From NCBI GenBank assembly GCA_900315565.1, contig OMZS01000002.1, forward strand, positions 1 to 64,000: a DNA stretch of 64,000 nucleotides, in the 5' to 3' direction. The notes under the pieces were generated by a model. That model was not told where the DNA came from. It worked only from the letters and a program-made list of their open reading frames with translations, and did no database searches. A program made the position numbers and the translations under genes. This DNA is from an uncultured Prevotellaceae bacterium. GTDB lineage: Bacteria; Bacteroidota; Bacteroidia; Bacteroidales; Bacteroidaceae. This document shows, one piece after another, positions 17,330-25,910 of this stretch; positions within the stretch are counted from its first letter, which is position 1; each line of letters begins with the position of its first letter.

Positions 17330-19786
17330 TTATTTGTTTACTTTCCATTCGAGTACACCGCCCGACTCTCCCTTGCGCAGCTTGGCAAGAATCTTCAGAC
17401 CTGTGGTTCTGACAGGGGCGAAACTCACGCTGTTGTAACAGTCCTTGCGCACGGTGTAGGGGCTGTGGTCGGATACTTCCTGCCACTCGTCGTGGGCATC
17501 CTTGTAGTAGAGCGTCCATGACTCTGGGGTGCGGAAGTTGCCGTCGTAGTGGTCGAAGTCGAGCCAGTACACCTGCACATTGCTCACCTCGTAGGGCTGG
17601 TCGAACTGATAGGTGATGGCCTCGGTGGTGCCTTGCTTGAGCCACCAGTAGTGGTAGGGCTTTGAGGTGTCGCTGCTTCGGCGGGGCTCCCACTGGTCGT
17701 TGGTGCCACCGGCATAAGAGTCAACGGGGGCTGTCTCTGGGGCATCGTTCTGAATGGGACCACGGTTGCAGAAGGTCTGGGCCTTCGAGGCAATGGTTGG
17801 CAGGGGGGTAGCTACAGCCTTGGCAGGTGTGTTGGCTATCCAAATCTCCATCTGCTGGTTGCCACGATTGTTCCAAGTAGAGTAGGGGATGGCACGGAAG
17901 TTCACCTCCTTGATTTCGCCGTCGGGCTGAAGTTCTTTGGCTGAGCCTTCAATCACCATCACACCATTCAGCAGCTGGGGTTCGTAATGGGCTGTGAGCG
18001 AAGAGCTATTGAGAATGTATTTGTTGAACACCTTGTGGTCGGCCTGGTCTGAGCCTTCGAGACAGAACACCACGGGACCGCGCTCCAGGGCAATCTTTCC
18101 ACGGCAGTCCTCTGCATTGTCGTTAGCCACAATACGGCGGATGTCCATGGGGAAGTCGAGCTCAATGGTGTCACCCTTCTTCCATTTGCGGCTGAGGGTG
18201 ATGTAATCGGAAGCCTGGTTGACGGCTATGGCATCGCCGTTTACCGAGCAGAGGGGCTGCCTGGCAGCGTCGGCATAGGTGTAGAGGTCGTTGTTGGTGG
18301 GCGATGTTTTCAGCCAGGAAGGAATGCGGAGCTTGATGGCAAACTTGCCGCTACCCTTGGTTACACGGATGCGGATTTTTCCGTTCCAGGGATAGTCGGT
18401 GGTCTGCTCCAGCCCTATGTTGCCAATCTGAGCCTTGCCCTGAGCATAGAGGTTGACGTAGATGTCCTTTCCCTGCTGGGCATAGATGTAACCGGGTACG
18501 GAGGCCACAAAACGGGTGATGTTGCCTGGGCAGCAGGCACATCCAAACCACTTTTGGCGCTCGTGCTCACCATCGCTCTCCAAGGGGTTGTCGTAAAAAA
18601 ACTTATCGCCAGAAAGGCTGACGCCACTCAGCACATTATTATATAAGGCACGCTCGCAAACATCAATGTATTTGCTCTGACCGGTGGCAAGAAACATGCG
18701 GTAGTTCCAATAAACATTGGCAATGGCGGCACAAGTCTCGCAATAGGCAGTATGGTTGTTTAGCTCGTAGTTGGGACCAAAGCCCTCGCCCTGTGGACGG
18801 GAACCAATGCCACCCGTGATGAAGAGTTTCTTGGAAGACATGTTCTCCCAGATGCGCTCCAAAGCCTCGAAATAAGCCTTGTCGCCAGTCAATGCAGCCA
18901 CATCGGCCACACCGCTGTAGAGATAGCCTGCACGTACGGCATGACCCACAATCTCCTCCTGCTGCAGAATGGGCATGTGGTCCTGTGAGTACTCGCTGGG
19001 TTTATGGCCGTCGGTGCAGCGTCCGGTCTCCTCAACAAAATATTTGGCACCCTCGAGGTATTTCTTGTTGCCCGTAACCTTATACAATTTGCAAAGGGCC
19101 ATCTCGATGATGGGATGTCCGCCAGGACGGTGAATCTGTCCCTCGTTGGGGCCGAAGGTCTTGCAAACAAGGTCGGCATTCTTGATGGCCACGTTGAGGA
19201 ATGTCTTCTTGCCCGTGGCACGGTAGTGAGCCACAGCACTCTCGATGAGGTGGCCTGAGTTATAGAGCTCGTGCGAGTTGATTTTTTCCCACTTATGGGT
19301 GCCCCACCAGCCACTCAGGCGCGTACATTTATTAGTAACGCAAGTGGTCAGGTAGCCGTCGGGTTCCTGAGCCTGGGCAATGATGCTGATGACAGAGTCG
19401 AGATAATGGTCGAGCTTGGCATCATAATGAACAGCCAAGGAGTAGGATGCACCTTCGATGACCTTGTAGGGGTCGGTGTCGTCAAAAGAAAAATCACCCT
19501 TGTGCTCTCCCTTGATGAGTCCGGCAGCCAAGGCGAAATTGTCGAAACGACCATTCACCTCACACTCATGGAAGGCAGAAGGAATAGACACGGTACGGTT
19601 GATTTCAATACGTGGCGACCAGAAACCGTCATTCAGGTGTACCTGAGTGAAAGACACCTCCTGAATGGGAGCAGGGGCAGTCGTCTTTTTGATGGCACTC
19701 GCAGAAAGGCTACTGGCCGACAGCCAAGGACCGGGTAAGAGTGTCAGAAGGGCGAAACCCGAAAGTAACAATGCTCTTTGTTTCAT
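17330..19786 (-). CDS. GH127 family beta-L-arabinofuranosidase-type glycoside hydrolase
   Basis: The 818-residue protein has a signal peptide (about 1-30). The GH127 (formerly DUF1680) core shows YSLAVHYDAKLDHYLDSVI, AQEPDGYL, SHELYNSGHLIESAVAHY, and the zinc/thiolate site: Cys-Glu in YCETC (about 349-350) and CACCPGN (about 416-422). In the family these ligate zinc and supply the cysteine nucleophile. A C-terminal domain of about 150 residues looks like a carbohydrate-binding module. GH127 enzymes release beta-L-arabinofuranose, for example from hydroxyproline-linked arabinan. It is the first gene of the operon, 49 bp before susC, behind the operator-promoter at 19897-19960. Confidence 0.92.
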   Translation of the reverse strand: MKQRALLLSGFALLTLLPGPWLSASSLSASAIKKTTAPAPIQEVSFTQVHLNDGFWSPRIEINRTVSIPSAFHECEVNGRFDNFALAAGLIKGEHKGDFSFDDTDPYKVIEGASYSLAVHYDAKLDHYLDSVISIIAQAQEPDGYLTTCVTNKCTRLSGWWGTHKWEKINSHELYNSGHLIESAVAHYRATGKKTFLNVAIKNADLVCKTFGPNEGQIHRPGGHPIIEMALCKLYKVTGNKKYLEGAKYFVEETGRCTDGHKPSEYSQDHMPILQQEEIVGHAVRAGYLYSGVADVAALTGDKAYFEALERIWENMSSKKLFITGGIGSRPQGEGFGPNYELNNHTAYCETCAAIANVYWNYRMFLATGQSKYIDVCERALYNNVLSGVSLSGDKFFYDNPLESDGEHERQKWFGCACCPGNITRFVASVPGYIYAQQGKDIYVNLYAQGKAQIGNIGLEQTTDYPWNGKIRIRVTKGSGKFAIKLRIPSWLKTSPTNNDLYTYADAARQPLCSVNGDAIAVNQASDYITLSRKWKKGDTIELDFPMDIRRIVANDNAEDCRGKIALERGPVVFCLEGSDQADHKVFNKYILNSSSLTAHYEPQLLNGVMVIEGSAKELQPDGEIKEVNFRAIPYSTWNNRGNQQMEIWIANTPAKAVATPLPTIASKAQTFCNRGPIQNDAPETAPVDSYAGGTNDQWEPRRSSDTSKPYHYWWLKQGTTEAITYQFDQPYEVSNVQVYWLDFDHYDGNFRTPESWTLYYKDAHDEWQEVSDHSPYTVRKDCYNSVSFAPVRTTGLKILAKLRKGESGGVLEWKVNK

Positions 19787-19812
19787 TGTTTGCTATGTTT
19801 GTTAGGTTAGAA

Positions 19813-19885
19813 TAATGCATAATGAAGAATGAAGAATGAAGAATGCTTAATTATCATTTATCATTTATCATTTATCATTTGTTTT
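19813..19885. repeat. GCATAAT, GAAGAAT and TTTATCA heptamer arrays
   Basis: Tandem heptamers fill the 5' leader region of the GH127 gene, between its promoter and start codon. Confidence 0.65.
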
Positions 19886-19896
19886 TGATTTCGCCA

Positions 19897-19960
19897 CAAA
19901 ATAATATAAAAAGAAGGAAACCGAACAAAACTATCGTCCAAGAAAATGCAAAAATAGTCC
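19897..19960 (-). promoter_or_regulatory. Operator pair and promoter of the GH127-susCD operon
   Basis: Minus-strand half-sites GGACTATT (19960-19953) and GGACGATA (19939-19932) are direct repeats 21 bp apart. A -7-like box TTATTTTG (19904-19897) lies exactly 27 bp beyond, one base off TAnnTTTG. The layout matches those at 8211-8274 and 19986-20050. Confidence 0.65.
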
Positions 19961-19985
19961 AAACCTGCATAAACAGGGCGTTTTT

Positions 19986-20050
19986 GGACGATTTTGTTAT
20001 GGACTTTGGACGATTGTTTTATCCATTATATCAAGAATTCGCTATCTTTG
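19986..20050 (+). promoter_or_regulatory. Operator pair and promoter of the GH97-GH127 unit
   Basis: GGACGATT at 19986-19993 and 20008-20015 (22 bp apart) is followed, after 27 bp, by the -7 box TATCTTTG (20043-20050). Together with the oppositely oriented pair at 19932-19960 it forms the divergent control region of the locus. Confidence 0.72.
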
Positions 20051-20069
20051 CAGCAGAAAAAAAGATAAT

Positions 20070-20160
20070 TGATAATTGATAATGCATAATGAATAATGCA
20101 TAATGCATAATCAAATTGTGAAATTGTGAAATTGTAAAATTGTGAAATCATAAAGTTCAA
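20070..20160 (+). repeat. GCATAAT heptamer and AAATTGTG octamer arrays in the GH97 leader
   Basis: GCATAAT/GAATAAT heptamers (about five) run into four AAATTGTG-type octamers, then AAAGTTC, ending about 9 nt before the start codon. Confidence 0.7.
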
Positions 20161-20168
20161 AGATAATA

Positions 20169-22115
20169 ATGATGATAAGACAACTACTAACCTTAGCTAC
20201 CTTATTAATTATTGGAGGCAGCGGGGCAACGGCCAAAGACTATACAGTCTGCTCGCCCAACGGTAAAAACGAGGTGACTGTCAGCAACGGCATCACCCTC
20301 TCCATTACCCACAACCACAAGCATGTGGTCGGGGTGAAAGCTGGGCTGTCTGCCTTGCCAAACATGCAACTTGGCAGCTGTAAGACGACTTCGGCAACCG
20401 AGACCATAACAGCTCCTTTCTACCGTCAGCCATCGTTTACGGCAGCCTATCGCCAAATGGACCTGAAACTGGGCAAGGGCTTTGGGCTTCAGGTAAGGGT
20501 TTACAACGAGGGAGTGGCCTATCGCTGGTACACCACCAACAAGAAGGAAACCATCATCGAGAATGAGAAAGCCGACTTCGTATTCCCTGACAATTGCAAG
20601 GCCTGGCTTGCCTATTCTACCAACGAACAGAAACCCTTCGCCATGGCCTTTCAGAATTTCTACGACGAAACACAGCTGAGCGAGGCCAAAAGTCAATACG
20701 CTTTTCTGCCTGCCACCATCCAAAGCGGCGACGTGAAAGTAACCATCCTGGAGAGTGACCTTCGCAGCTATCCTGGCATGATGCTCAAAGCAGAGGGCAA
20801 CCAGCTGAAGGCTGCCTTTGCCAAATATCCCAAGAGCATGGGCTACTACAAGTGGCGCGGCATGAGTTATGTGGAGGAAACGGAGGATTTTATTGCCAAG
20901 TCATCTGGCACGAGAACCTATCCTTGGCGTGTGATGGCCATTACGGAGCAAGACACCGAGATGCCTGTGAACAATCTCGTCTTTGCGCTGGCCTCGCCCA
21001 ACCAAATAGGTGATGTCAGTTGGGTGAAACCCGGCAAGGTGGCCTGGGACTGGTGGAACGACTGGAACCTGAAGGGAGTGGATTTCAAGGCGGGCATTAA
21101 CACGCGTACCTACCAGTATTATATCGACTTTGCCGCCAAGAACAAGATTCCATACGTGGTGCTCGACGAGGGCTGGTATGACTCGGCTAAGGGTGACATC
21201 ATGAATCCCATTGCCGACATCGACCTGCAGAAACTGATAGACTATGGAAAGGCTAAGGGCGTAAGCATCGTTCTTTGGACCGTGTTTAACGTTCTGGACG
21301 AGCACCTGACAGAGGCCTGCGAGAAATATGCGCGCATGGGTATAAAAGGCTGGAAGGCCGATTTCCTTGACCGCAACGACCAGAGGGCTGTGGAGATGGC
21401 AGAACGGATAGCCAAGACCTGTGCCCGGTATCAGCTCTTTGTGGATTATCATGGTTACTTTGCTCCTACGGGCATGAACCGTACTTACCCCAACATACTG
21501 AACTACGAGGGGGTGTTCGGCATGGAGGAGGCTCGCTGGGCGAAGAAAGAAACCGATATGCCCCGGTATGATGTCACCTTCCCCTATATCCGTATGATGG
21601 CAGGCAGCGTGGATTTTACACCAGGAGCTATGCGCAACGGCACAAAGACAAATTGGGTGGAATGCTACGAGAACCCTGTGTCGATGGGTACACGCTGCCA
21701 TCAGCTGGCATGCTACGTAGTTCATGACTCTCCTTTCACCATGCTCTGTGATGCGCCAACCAACTACGAACGGGAGCCCGAATTCACAGATATCATCACC
21801 TCAATTCCCGACACATGGGATGAAACCAGAATTCTTCAGGGCACAATGGGCAGTTATATTGTTACTGCCCGCCGCAAGGGCAACAACTGGTATGTGGCTG
21901 GTCAGACCAACTGGGACGAGAGGGAAATCATTCTCTCCTTCGACTTTCTTCCTGCCGGCTCTGCCTGTCAGGCCACCATCGTCACCGATGGTATCAATGC
22001 CAACCACAATGCAGAGGACTATCAGGTGGAAACAAAACCGCTCTATAAGGCTGACAAGCTGAAAATCAGACTTGCCTCGGGCGGCGGCTTCCTTTTGATA
22101 ATGCATAATAAGTAA
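20169..22115 (+). CDS. GH97 family glycoside hydrolase
   Basis: The 648-residue protein has a signal peptide (about 1-22), the GH97 N-terminal beta-sandwich (about 25-285, with GVAYRWY near 115-121), a (beta/alpha)8 barrel with VLDEGWYD (about 331-338) and GWKADFLDRNDQ (about 394-405), and a C-terminal sandwich. An Asp in the KADFLDR segment (about 398) is what retaining GH97 enzymes use as nucleophile. I therefore lean to a retaining alpha-galactosidase or arabinopyranosidase-like activity rather than the inverting SusB type. The last codons (LLIMHNK) are encoded by the start of a GCATAAT-type array, which also supplies the stop. It shares a divergent control region with the GH127-susCD operon. 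Confidence 0.9.
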   Translation: MMIRQLLTLATLLIIGGSGATAKDYTVCSPNGKNEVTVSNGITLSITHNHKHVVGVKAGLSALPNMQLGSCKTTSATETITAPFYRQPSFTAAYRQMDLKLGKGFGLQVRVYNEGVAYRWYTTNKKETIIENEKADFVFPDNCKAWLAYSTNEQKPFAMAFQNFYDETQLSEAKSQYAFLPATIQSGDVKVTILESDLRSYPGMMLKAEGNQLKAAFAKYPKSMGYYKWRGMSYVEETEDFIAKSSGTRTYPWRVMAITEQDTEMPVNNLVFALASPNQIGDVSWVKPGKVAWDWWNDWNLKGVDFKAGINTRTYQYYIDFAAKNKIPYVVLDEGWYDSAKGDIMNPIADIDLQKLIDYGKAKGVSIVLWTVFNVLDEHLTEACEKYARMGIKGWKADFLDRNDQRAVEMAERIAKTCARYQLFVDYHGYFAPTGMNRTYPNILNYEGVFGMEEARWAKKETDMPRYDVTFPYIRMMAGSVDFTPGAMRNGTKTNWVECYENPVSMGTRCHQLACYVVHDSPFTMLCDAPTNYEREPEFTDIITSIPDTWDETRILQGTMGSYIVTARRKGNNWYVAGQTNWDEREIILSFDFLPAGSACQATIVTDGINANHNAEDYQVETKPLYKADKLKIRLASGGGFLLIMHNK

Positions 22116-22218
22116 TGCATAATGAATAATGCATAATGCATAATCTTTAAATGCATAATGAATAATGCATAATGCATAATCAAATTGTGAAATTGTGAAA
22201 TCATAAAATTGTGAAATA
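22105..22218 (+). repeat. GCATAAT heptamer and AAATTGTG octamer arrays
   Basis: Two runs of GCATAAT/GAATAAT separated by a short CTTTAAAT spacer, then AAATTGTG octamers up to 5 nt before the start of the second GH127 gene. The first run overlaps the 3' end of the GH97 gene. Confidence 0.7.
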
Positions 22219-22223
22219 AACCT

Positions 22224-24650
22224 ATGAAAAGACTTTTGACAATCATTCTGGTGGCAAGCATGACACTTGCTGCCTCGGCAGAGAAGAAACAAACGGCAGC
22301 CCACGGCTACCCGATTAATCCTGTGCCGTTTACAAGTGTTAAGGTAACCCCGGGAACCTTCTGGGGACAACGTTTGGAGGCCAGCCGAAGGGTGACCATC
22401 CCGCTGGCTTTCTCGAAATGTGAGGAGACTGGACGCTATACCAACTTCTCGAATGCTGCCCAGCATCTGAAAGACCCCTCAAAGGTGTTCAAAGTGGGCG
22501 GACTCTCCTTCGATGATACCGACCCCTACAAGACAATTGAGGGCGCAAGCTACATTCTGCAGACTTACCCTGACAAGAAACTCGTGGCCTATATCGACTC
22601 TGTGCTCGACGTGATTGCCTCGGCACAAGAACCCGACGGCTATCTCTACACCTCGCGTACACAGAACCCGAAGGAACCTCACGAGTGGGCTGGCGACAAG
22701 CGATGGAGCAAGGAAGAGGACCTGAGCCATGAGCTCTACAACCTGGGTCACATGGTGGAGGCAGCTATTGCTCATTTCCAGGCCACAGGCAGCCGTAAGT
22801 TCCTCGACATTGCCATTCGCTATGCCGACTGTGTGTGTCGTGAGGTGGGACCACGGCCCGGACAAGCCTGTGTGGTGCCTGGTCATCAGATAGCCGAGAT
22901 GGCACTGGCTAAGTTGTATCTGGTTACTGGCGACAAGAAGTATCTCGACGAGGCCAAGTTCTTCCTCGACTATCGTGGCAAGACCACCATTGTGCACGAC
23001 TACTCGCAGGCTCATAAGCCCGTTGTAGAACAGGACGAGGCTGTTGGCCATGCTGTCCGTGCCGCCTATATGTATGCTGGTATGGCTGATGTGGCTGCCC
23101 TGACAGGTGATAAGGACTATATCAAGGCCATTGATGCCATTTGGGACAACATCGTCACCAAGAAACTCTATATTACTGGCGGTATTGGTGCCACCTCGAA
23201 TGGTGAAGCCTTCGGCAAAAACTACGAGCTGCCCAACATGAGTGCCTACTGTGAGACCTGCGCAGCCATTGGCAATGTGTATGTAAACTATCGTTTGTTC
23301 TTGCTCCACGGCGACTCAAAATACTACGATGTGCTGGAGCGTACACTCTACAACGGACTCATTAGTGGTGTTTCGCTCGAGGGTAACGGCTTCTTCTATC
23401 CCAATCCGCTGGAGTCGATGGGACAGCACCAGCGTCAGGCTTGGTTTGGCTGTGCCTGCTGCCCGAGCAACATCTGTCGCTTTATTCCCTCGCTGCCAGG
23501 ATATATCTATGCCGTGAAGGACCGTAATGTGTATGTCAACCTCTTCCTCTCAAACAAGAGCCAGCTCAGCGTGGCCGGAAAGAAGGTTGCCCTGAGTCAG
23601 ACCACGGAATATCCTTGGAATGGTGATGTGGTGGTAACGGTAGATCAGAATGCTGCCGGACAGTTTGCCATGAAGATTCGCATCCCGGGATGGGTGAGAA
23701 ATCAGGTTGTACCCAGCAATCTCTATCAGTATTCAGACAACAAACGTCTGGGCTATTCCGTGAAGGTGAATGGACAGGAGGTAGCAGCTCAGCTGACGGA
23801 GGATGGTTACTATACCATTAGCCGCAAGTGGAAGAAGGGCGACAAAGTGCAGATACATTTCGACATGGAGCCCCGCACCGTCCGTGCAAATAACAAGGTG
23901 GAGGCCGACCGTGGCATGGTGAGTGTGGAACGAGGTCCACTGGTCTATTGTGCCGAGCATCCCGACAACAATTTCGACATCATGGGTGCGCTGCTTAATC
24001 AGACTCCGCAGTTTGTACTCGGCAAGGGGGAAATAGCAGGCACACCCATACAGACGCTCGTGACTGATGCACAGACGCTCAACTTCAACAAGCTGGGCAA
24101 ACTGGAGGCTCAGGACCAGAAACTGACATTGATTCCTTATTACGCCTGGTGCCATCGTGGCAGCGGAAAAATGCGTGTATGGTTGCCACAGGATCTGAAT
24201 GCCACCAACCCCTCGCAGCCTGCAACACTGGCCAGCGAGAGCAAGGTAACCACCTCGTCAGAAGTGCCAGCTTTGTCATCCATCAACGACCGCTTGGTAC
24301 CAAAAGACGAAAACGACCGTTCTGTGCCCTATACCCATTGGTGGCCAAAGAAAGCTTGCACCGAATGGCTCGCCTATGAATTCCCACAGGAATCAACCGT
24401 ACAGAGCGCTACCGTTTATTGGTACGACGACGGTCCCTGGGGTGGATGCCGTGTGCCAAAGTCATGGCGTATCCTCTATCAGAATGACCAAGGACAATGG
24501 CAGCCCGTGAGTGGTGCCGACAACTATCCCACAGACAAAGGCGCAGCCTGTACCGTCAACTTCAATCCCATTAAGACCAAAGCCTTGCGCTTGGAGGTGG
24601 AGTTGCCCGATGACAATGCTGCCGGATTGTTTGAGTGGATTGTCAGATAA
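22224..24650 (+). CDS. Second GH127 family glycoside hydrolase
   Basis: The 808-residue protein has a signal peptide (about 1-20) and all GH127 marks: FDDTDPYKTIEGASY, AQEPDGYLYT, LSHELYNLGHMVEAAIAHF, YCETCAA (Cys about 343, Glu about 344) and CACCPSN (about 410-416). It is clearly diverged from the GH127 at 17330-19786, so the two probably split linkages or positions on an arabinosylated substrate. A C-terminal beta-sandwich module (from about 690, ending LFEWIVR) parallels the ending LEWKVNK of the other enzyme. It lies 108 bp after GH97 with no promoter of its own that I can see, and is closed by a strong terminator. Confidence 0.92.
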   Translation: MKRLLTIILVASMTLAASAEKKQTAAHGYPINPVPFTSVKVTPGTFWGQRLEASRRVTIPLAFSKCEETGRYTNFSNAAQHLKDPSKVFKVGGLSFDDTDPYKTIEGASYILQTYPDKKLVAYIDSVLDVIASAQEPDGYLYTSRTQNPKEPHEWAGDKRWSKEEDLSHELYNLGHMVEAAIAHFQATGSRKFLDIAIRYADCVCREVGPRPGQACVVPGHQIAEMALAKLYLVTGDKKYLDEAKFFLDYRGKTTIVHDYSQAHKPVVEQDEAVGHAVRAAYMYAGMADVAALTGDKDYIKAIDAIWDNIVTKKLYITGGIGATSNGEAFGKNYELPNMSAYCETCAAIGNVYVNYRLFLLHGDSKYYDVLERTLYNGLISGVSLEGNGFFYPNPLESMGQHQRQAWFGCACCPSNICRFIPSLPGYIYAVKDRNVYVNLFLSNKSQLSVAGKKVALSQTTEYPWNGDVVVTVDQNAAGQFAMKIRIPGWVRNQVVPSNLYQYSDNKRLGYSVKVNGQEVAAQLTEDGYYTISRKWKKGDKVQIHFDMEPRTVRANNKVEADRGMVSVERGPLVYCAEHPDNNFDIMGALLNQTPQFVLGKGEIAGTPIQTLVTDAQTLNFNKLGKLEAQDQKLTLIPYYAWCHRGSGKMRVWLPQDLNATNPSQPATLASESKVTTSSEVPALSSINDRLVPKDENDRSVPYTHWWPKKACTEWLAYEFPQESTVQSATVYWYDDGPWGGCRVPKSWRILYQNDQGQWQPVSGADNYPTDKGAACTVNFNPIKTKALRLEVELPDDNAAGLFEWIVR

Positions 24651-24690
24651 GAAGTTTCTGACTGAGCCGAAGTTTCATGATAAATTTTCA

Positions 24691-24729
24691 GGCAAACGAC
24701 TGATAGCCAGTTGTTTGCCTGCTTTTTTT
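24691..24729 (+). terminator. Intrinsic terminator of the GH97-GH127 unit
   Basis: GGCAAACGACTG (24691-24702) pairs with CAGTTGTTTGCC (24708-24719) through one G-T pair, with a 5-nt loop, followed by seven T. Confidence 0.85.
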
Positions 24730-24747
24730 ATAGCATCCACCTTCATG

Positions 24748-24900
24748 GAGAAATTATTCTAATTATTCCAATTTCTTTCCTATCCTTTCGCACATAGGGG
24801 ACCCGCTCTGTCGGAAACAAAAAAACAGGGAAAAACAGATGGGCTCATTCTGCTCTTACCTCTGCCTTTCCCTGCCTTTCAAATAAAGGTTTTTGTTCTG
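24748..24900. repeat. Dispersed GGATAGGAAAG element and an A/T-strand inverted repeat
   Basis: 24748-24793 is an inverted copy of the element at 8290. 24817-24900 pairs CAAAAAAACAGGGAAAAAC with a pyrimidine-rich right half containing CTTTCCCTGCCTTTC and GGTTTTTG. No gene is visible in 24730-25170. Confidence 0.5.
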
Positions 24901-25169
24901 TCGGACTGTCTTGCTGTTGAGCGCAGCGAATAATTTCAATCCTACAGCATTGAGTAGATGGATTTTCCATCCGCTTCCATTCCCCCTTTTCGTATTAGAA
25001 TGTTGATACTCGGATGCGGGAGGGGAGTATAAAAGCCAGGCGAACGGGAGGAACGAAGTAAGGATTTCAAAGCCGTACTAATGGGCAGATAAACAGTTCT
25101 GATATTTTCAATTATAACGATACAATCAAAAAAAGCACAAATCAATCATTTTTTTTAATTTTTTCTCAC

Positions 25170-25207
25170 TTTGAGGATTGGAAATAGAAGTTTTTTTTGT
25201 AATTTTG
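25170..25207 (+). promoter_or_regulatory. Promoter of the structured RNA
   Basis: The -7 box TAATTTTG lies at 25200-25207, with TTGG at 25178-25181 as a -33 candidate and about 19 nt between. Confidence 0.6.
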
Positions 25208-25213
25208 CCATCG

Positions 25214-25381
25214 TAATCCGAAAGGAAATAGGCTCTTATGTCGCCTACGAATCACCACCTCGAAGTAAAAGAGCCAAACAAACAAGTAAAGAGCGTCGCG
25301 CACTTTTGCGCAGACGTTTCTATCACTTGTTTGGGTTTGTGGTGAACCTGTAGGCGCGTAGAGATGTTCTGCGCATTTTTT
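25214..25381 (+). ncRNA. Candidate structured RNA of about 170 nt, 6S-like in outline
   Basis: Between a promoter and a hairpin/T-run end is a non-coding stretch with nested helices. CGCCTAC (25242-25248) pairs with GTAGGCG (25350-25356), CACCAC (25253-25258) with GTGGTG (25339-25344), and CAAACAAGT (25279-25287) with ACTTGTTTG (25325-25333). An apical hairpin forms around CGCACTTTTGCG. A 20-nt bulge sits on the 5' side. GGCTCTT (25231-25237) can instead pair with AAGAGCC (25269-25275), which crosses the outer helices and implies a pseudoknot or a switch. The 3' end has GCGC...GCGC then ATTTTTT. The rod shape with an asymmetric bulge recalls 6S RNA, but I cannot confirm the family. Confidence 0.55.
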
Positions 25382-25427
25382 ATTATAAAAGACTAAGCCC
25401 TACAGCAACACGGATAAGCTGTTTGAT

Positions 25428-25904
25428 ATGGTAAAAAGTAAATTACGTGTGAGGTTTACGCTTTTCCTGATTATCTGTTGTTCTAATTTGATAGCAGGAA
25501 ATCAGTACTTAATCATTAATCAGAAAGACGGAAAACAAGTTTGCTTTGCTTTATTTGAAAATCCTGTCATAGAATGTGTATCAGGGCAGTTGTCCGTTAA
25601 TTCAGATAGACATAGTATTTCAATACCTCTAGCCTATGTGAACAATTACTCATTTGCTGACAATGCTCCAACAAGTGTACCAACCATTAACTATAAAAAC
25701 GGAAATATAGATGTTCATTCAGGCCGTGTTATTATCGACTCAATGCCATCCAATACCATTGTATCAATATTTGGGATTGATGGGGTTTCTTTGTCTTCTT
25801 ATTTAACAGACTCAGATGGACATTTGGAATTTATGCTGCCGAAATATCATAAGGCTGTTATTATTAAAGCAAATTCTATAAGTATTAAAATTGCAAACAA
25901 ATAG
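25428..25904 (+). CDS. Secreted protein of unknown function
   Basis: The 158-residue product has a signal peptide (about 1-24, FLIICCSNLIAG). The mature part starts with NQYLIINQKDGKQVCFALFENPVIEC, the kind of segment seen at the N-terminus of many Prevotella secreted proteins (a 'write values in terms of a DNA-like beta-strand' opening), and ends in strands resembling a short carboxy-terminal sorting region (GRVIIDSMPSNTIVSIFGIDG...). It is strikingly AT-rich compared with the utilisation locus. The next gene starts 6 bp later, so the two are co-transcribed. Confidence 0.65.
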   Translation: MVKSKLRVRFTLFLIICCSNLIAGNQYLIINQKDGKQVCFALFENPVIECVSGQLSVNSDRHSISIPLAYVNNYSFADNAPTSVPTINYKNGNIDVHSGRVIIDSMPSNTIVSIFGIDGVSLSSYLTDSDGHLEFMLPKYHKAVIIKANSISIKIANK

Positions 25905-25910
25905 TTTATT

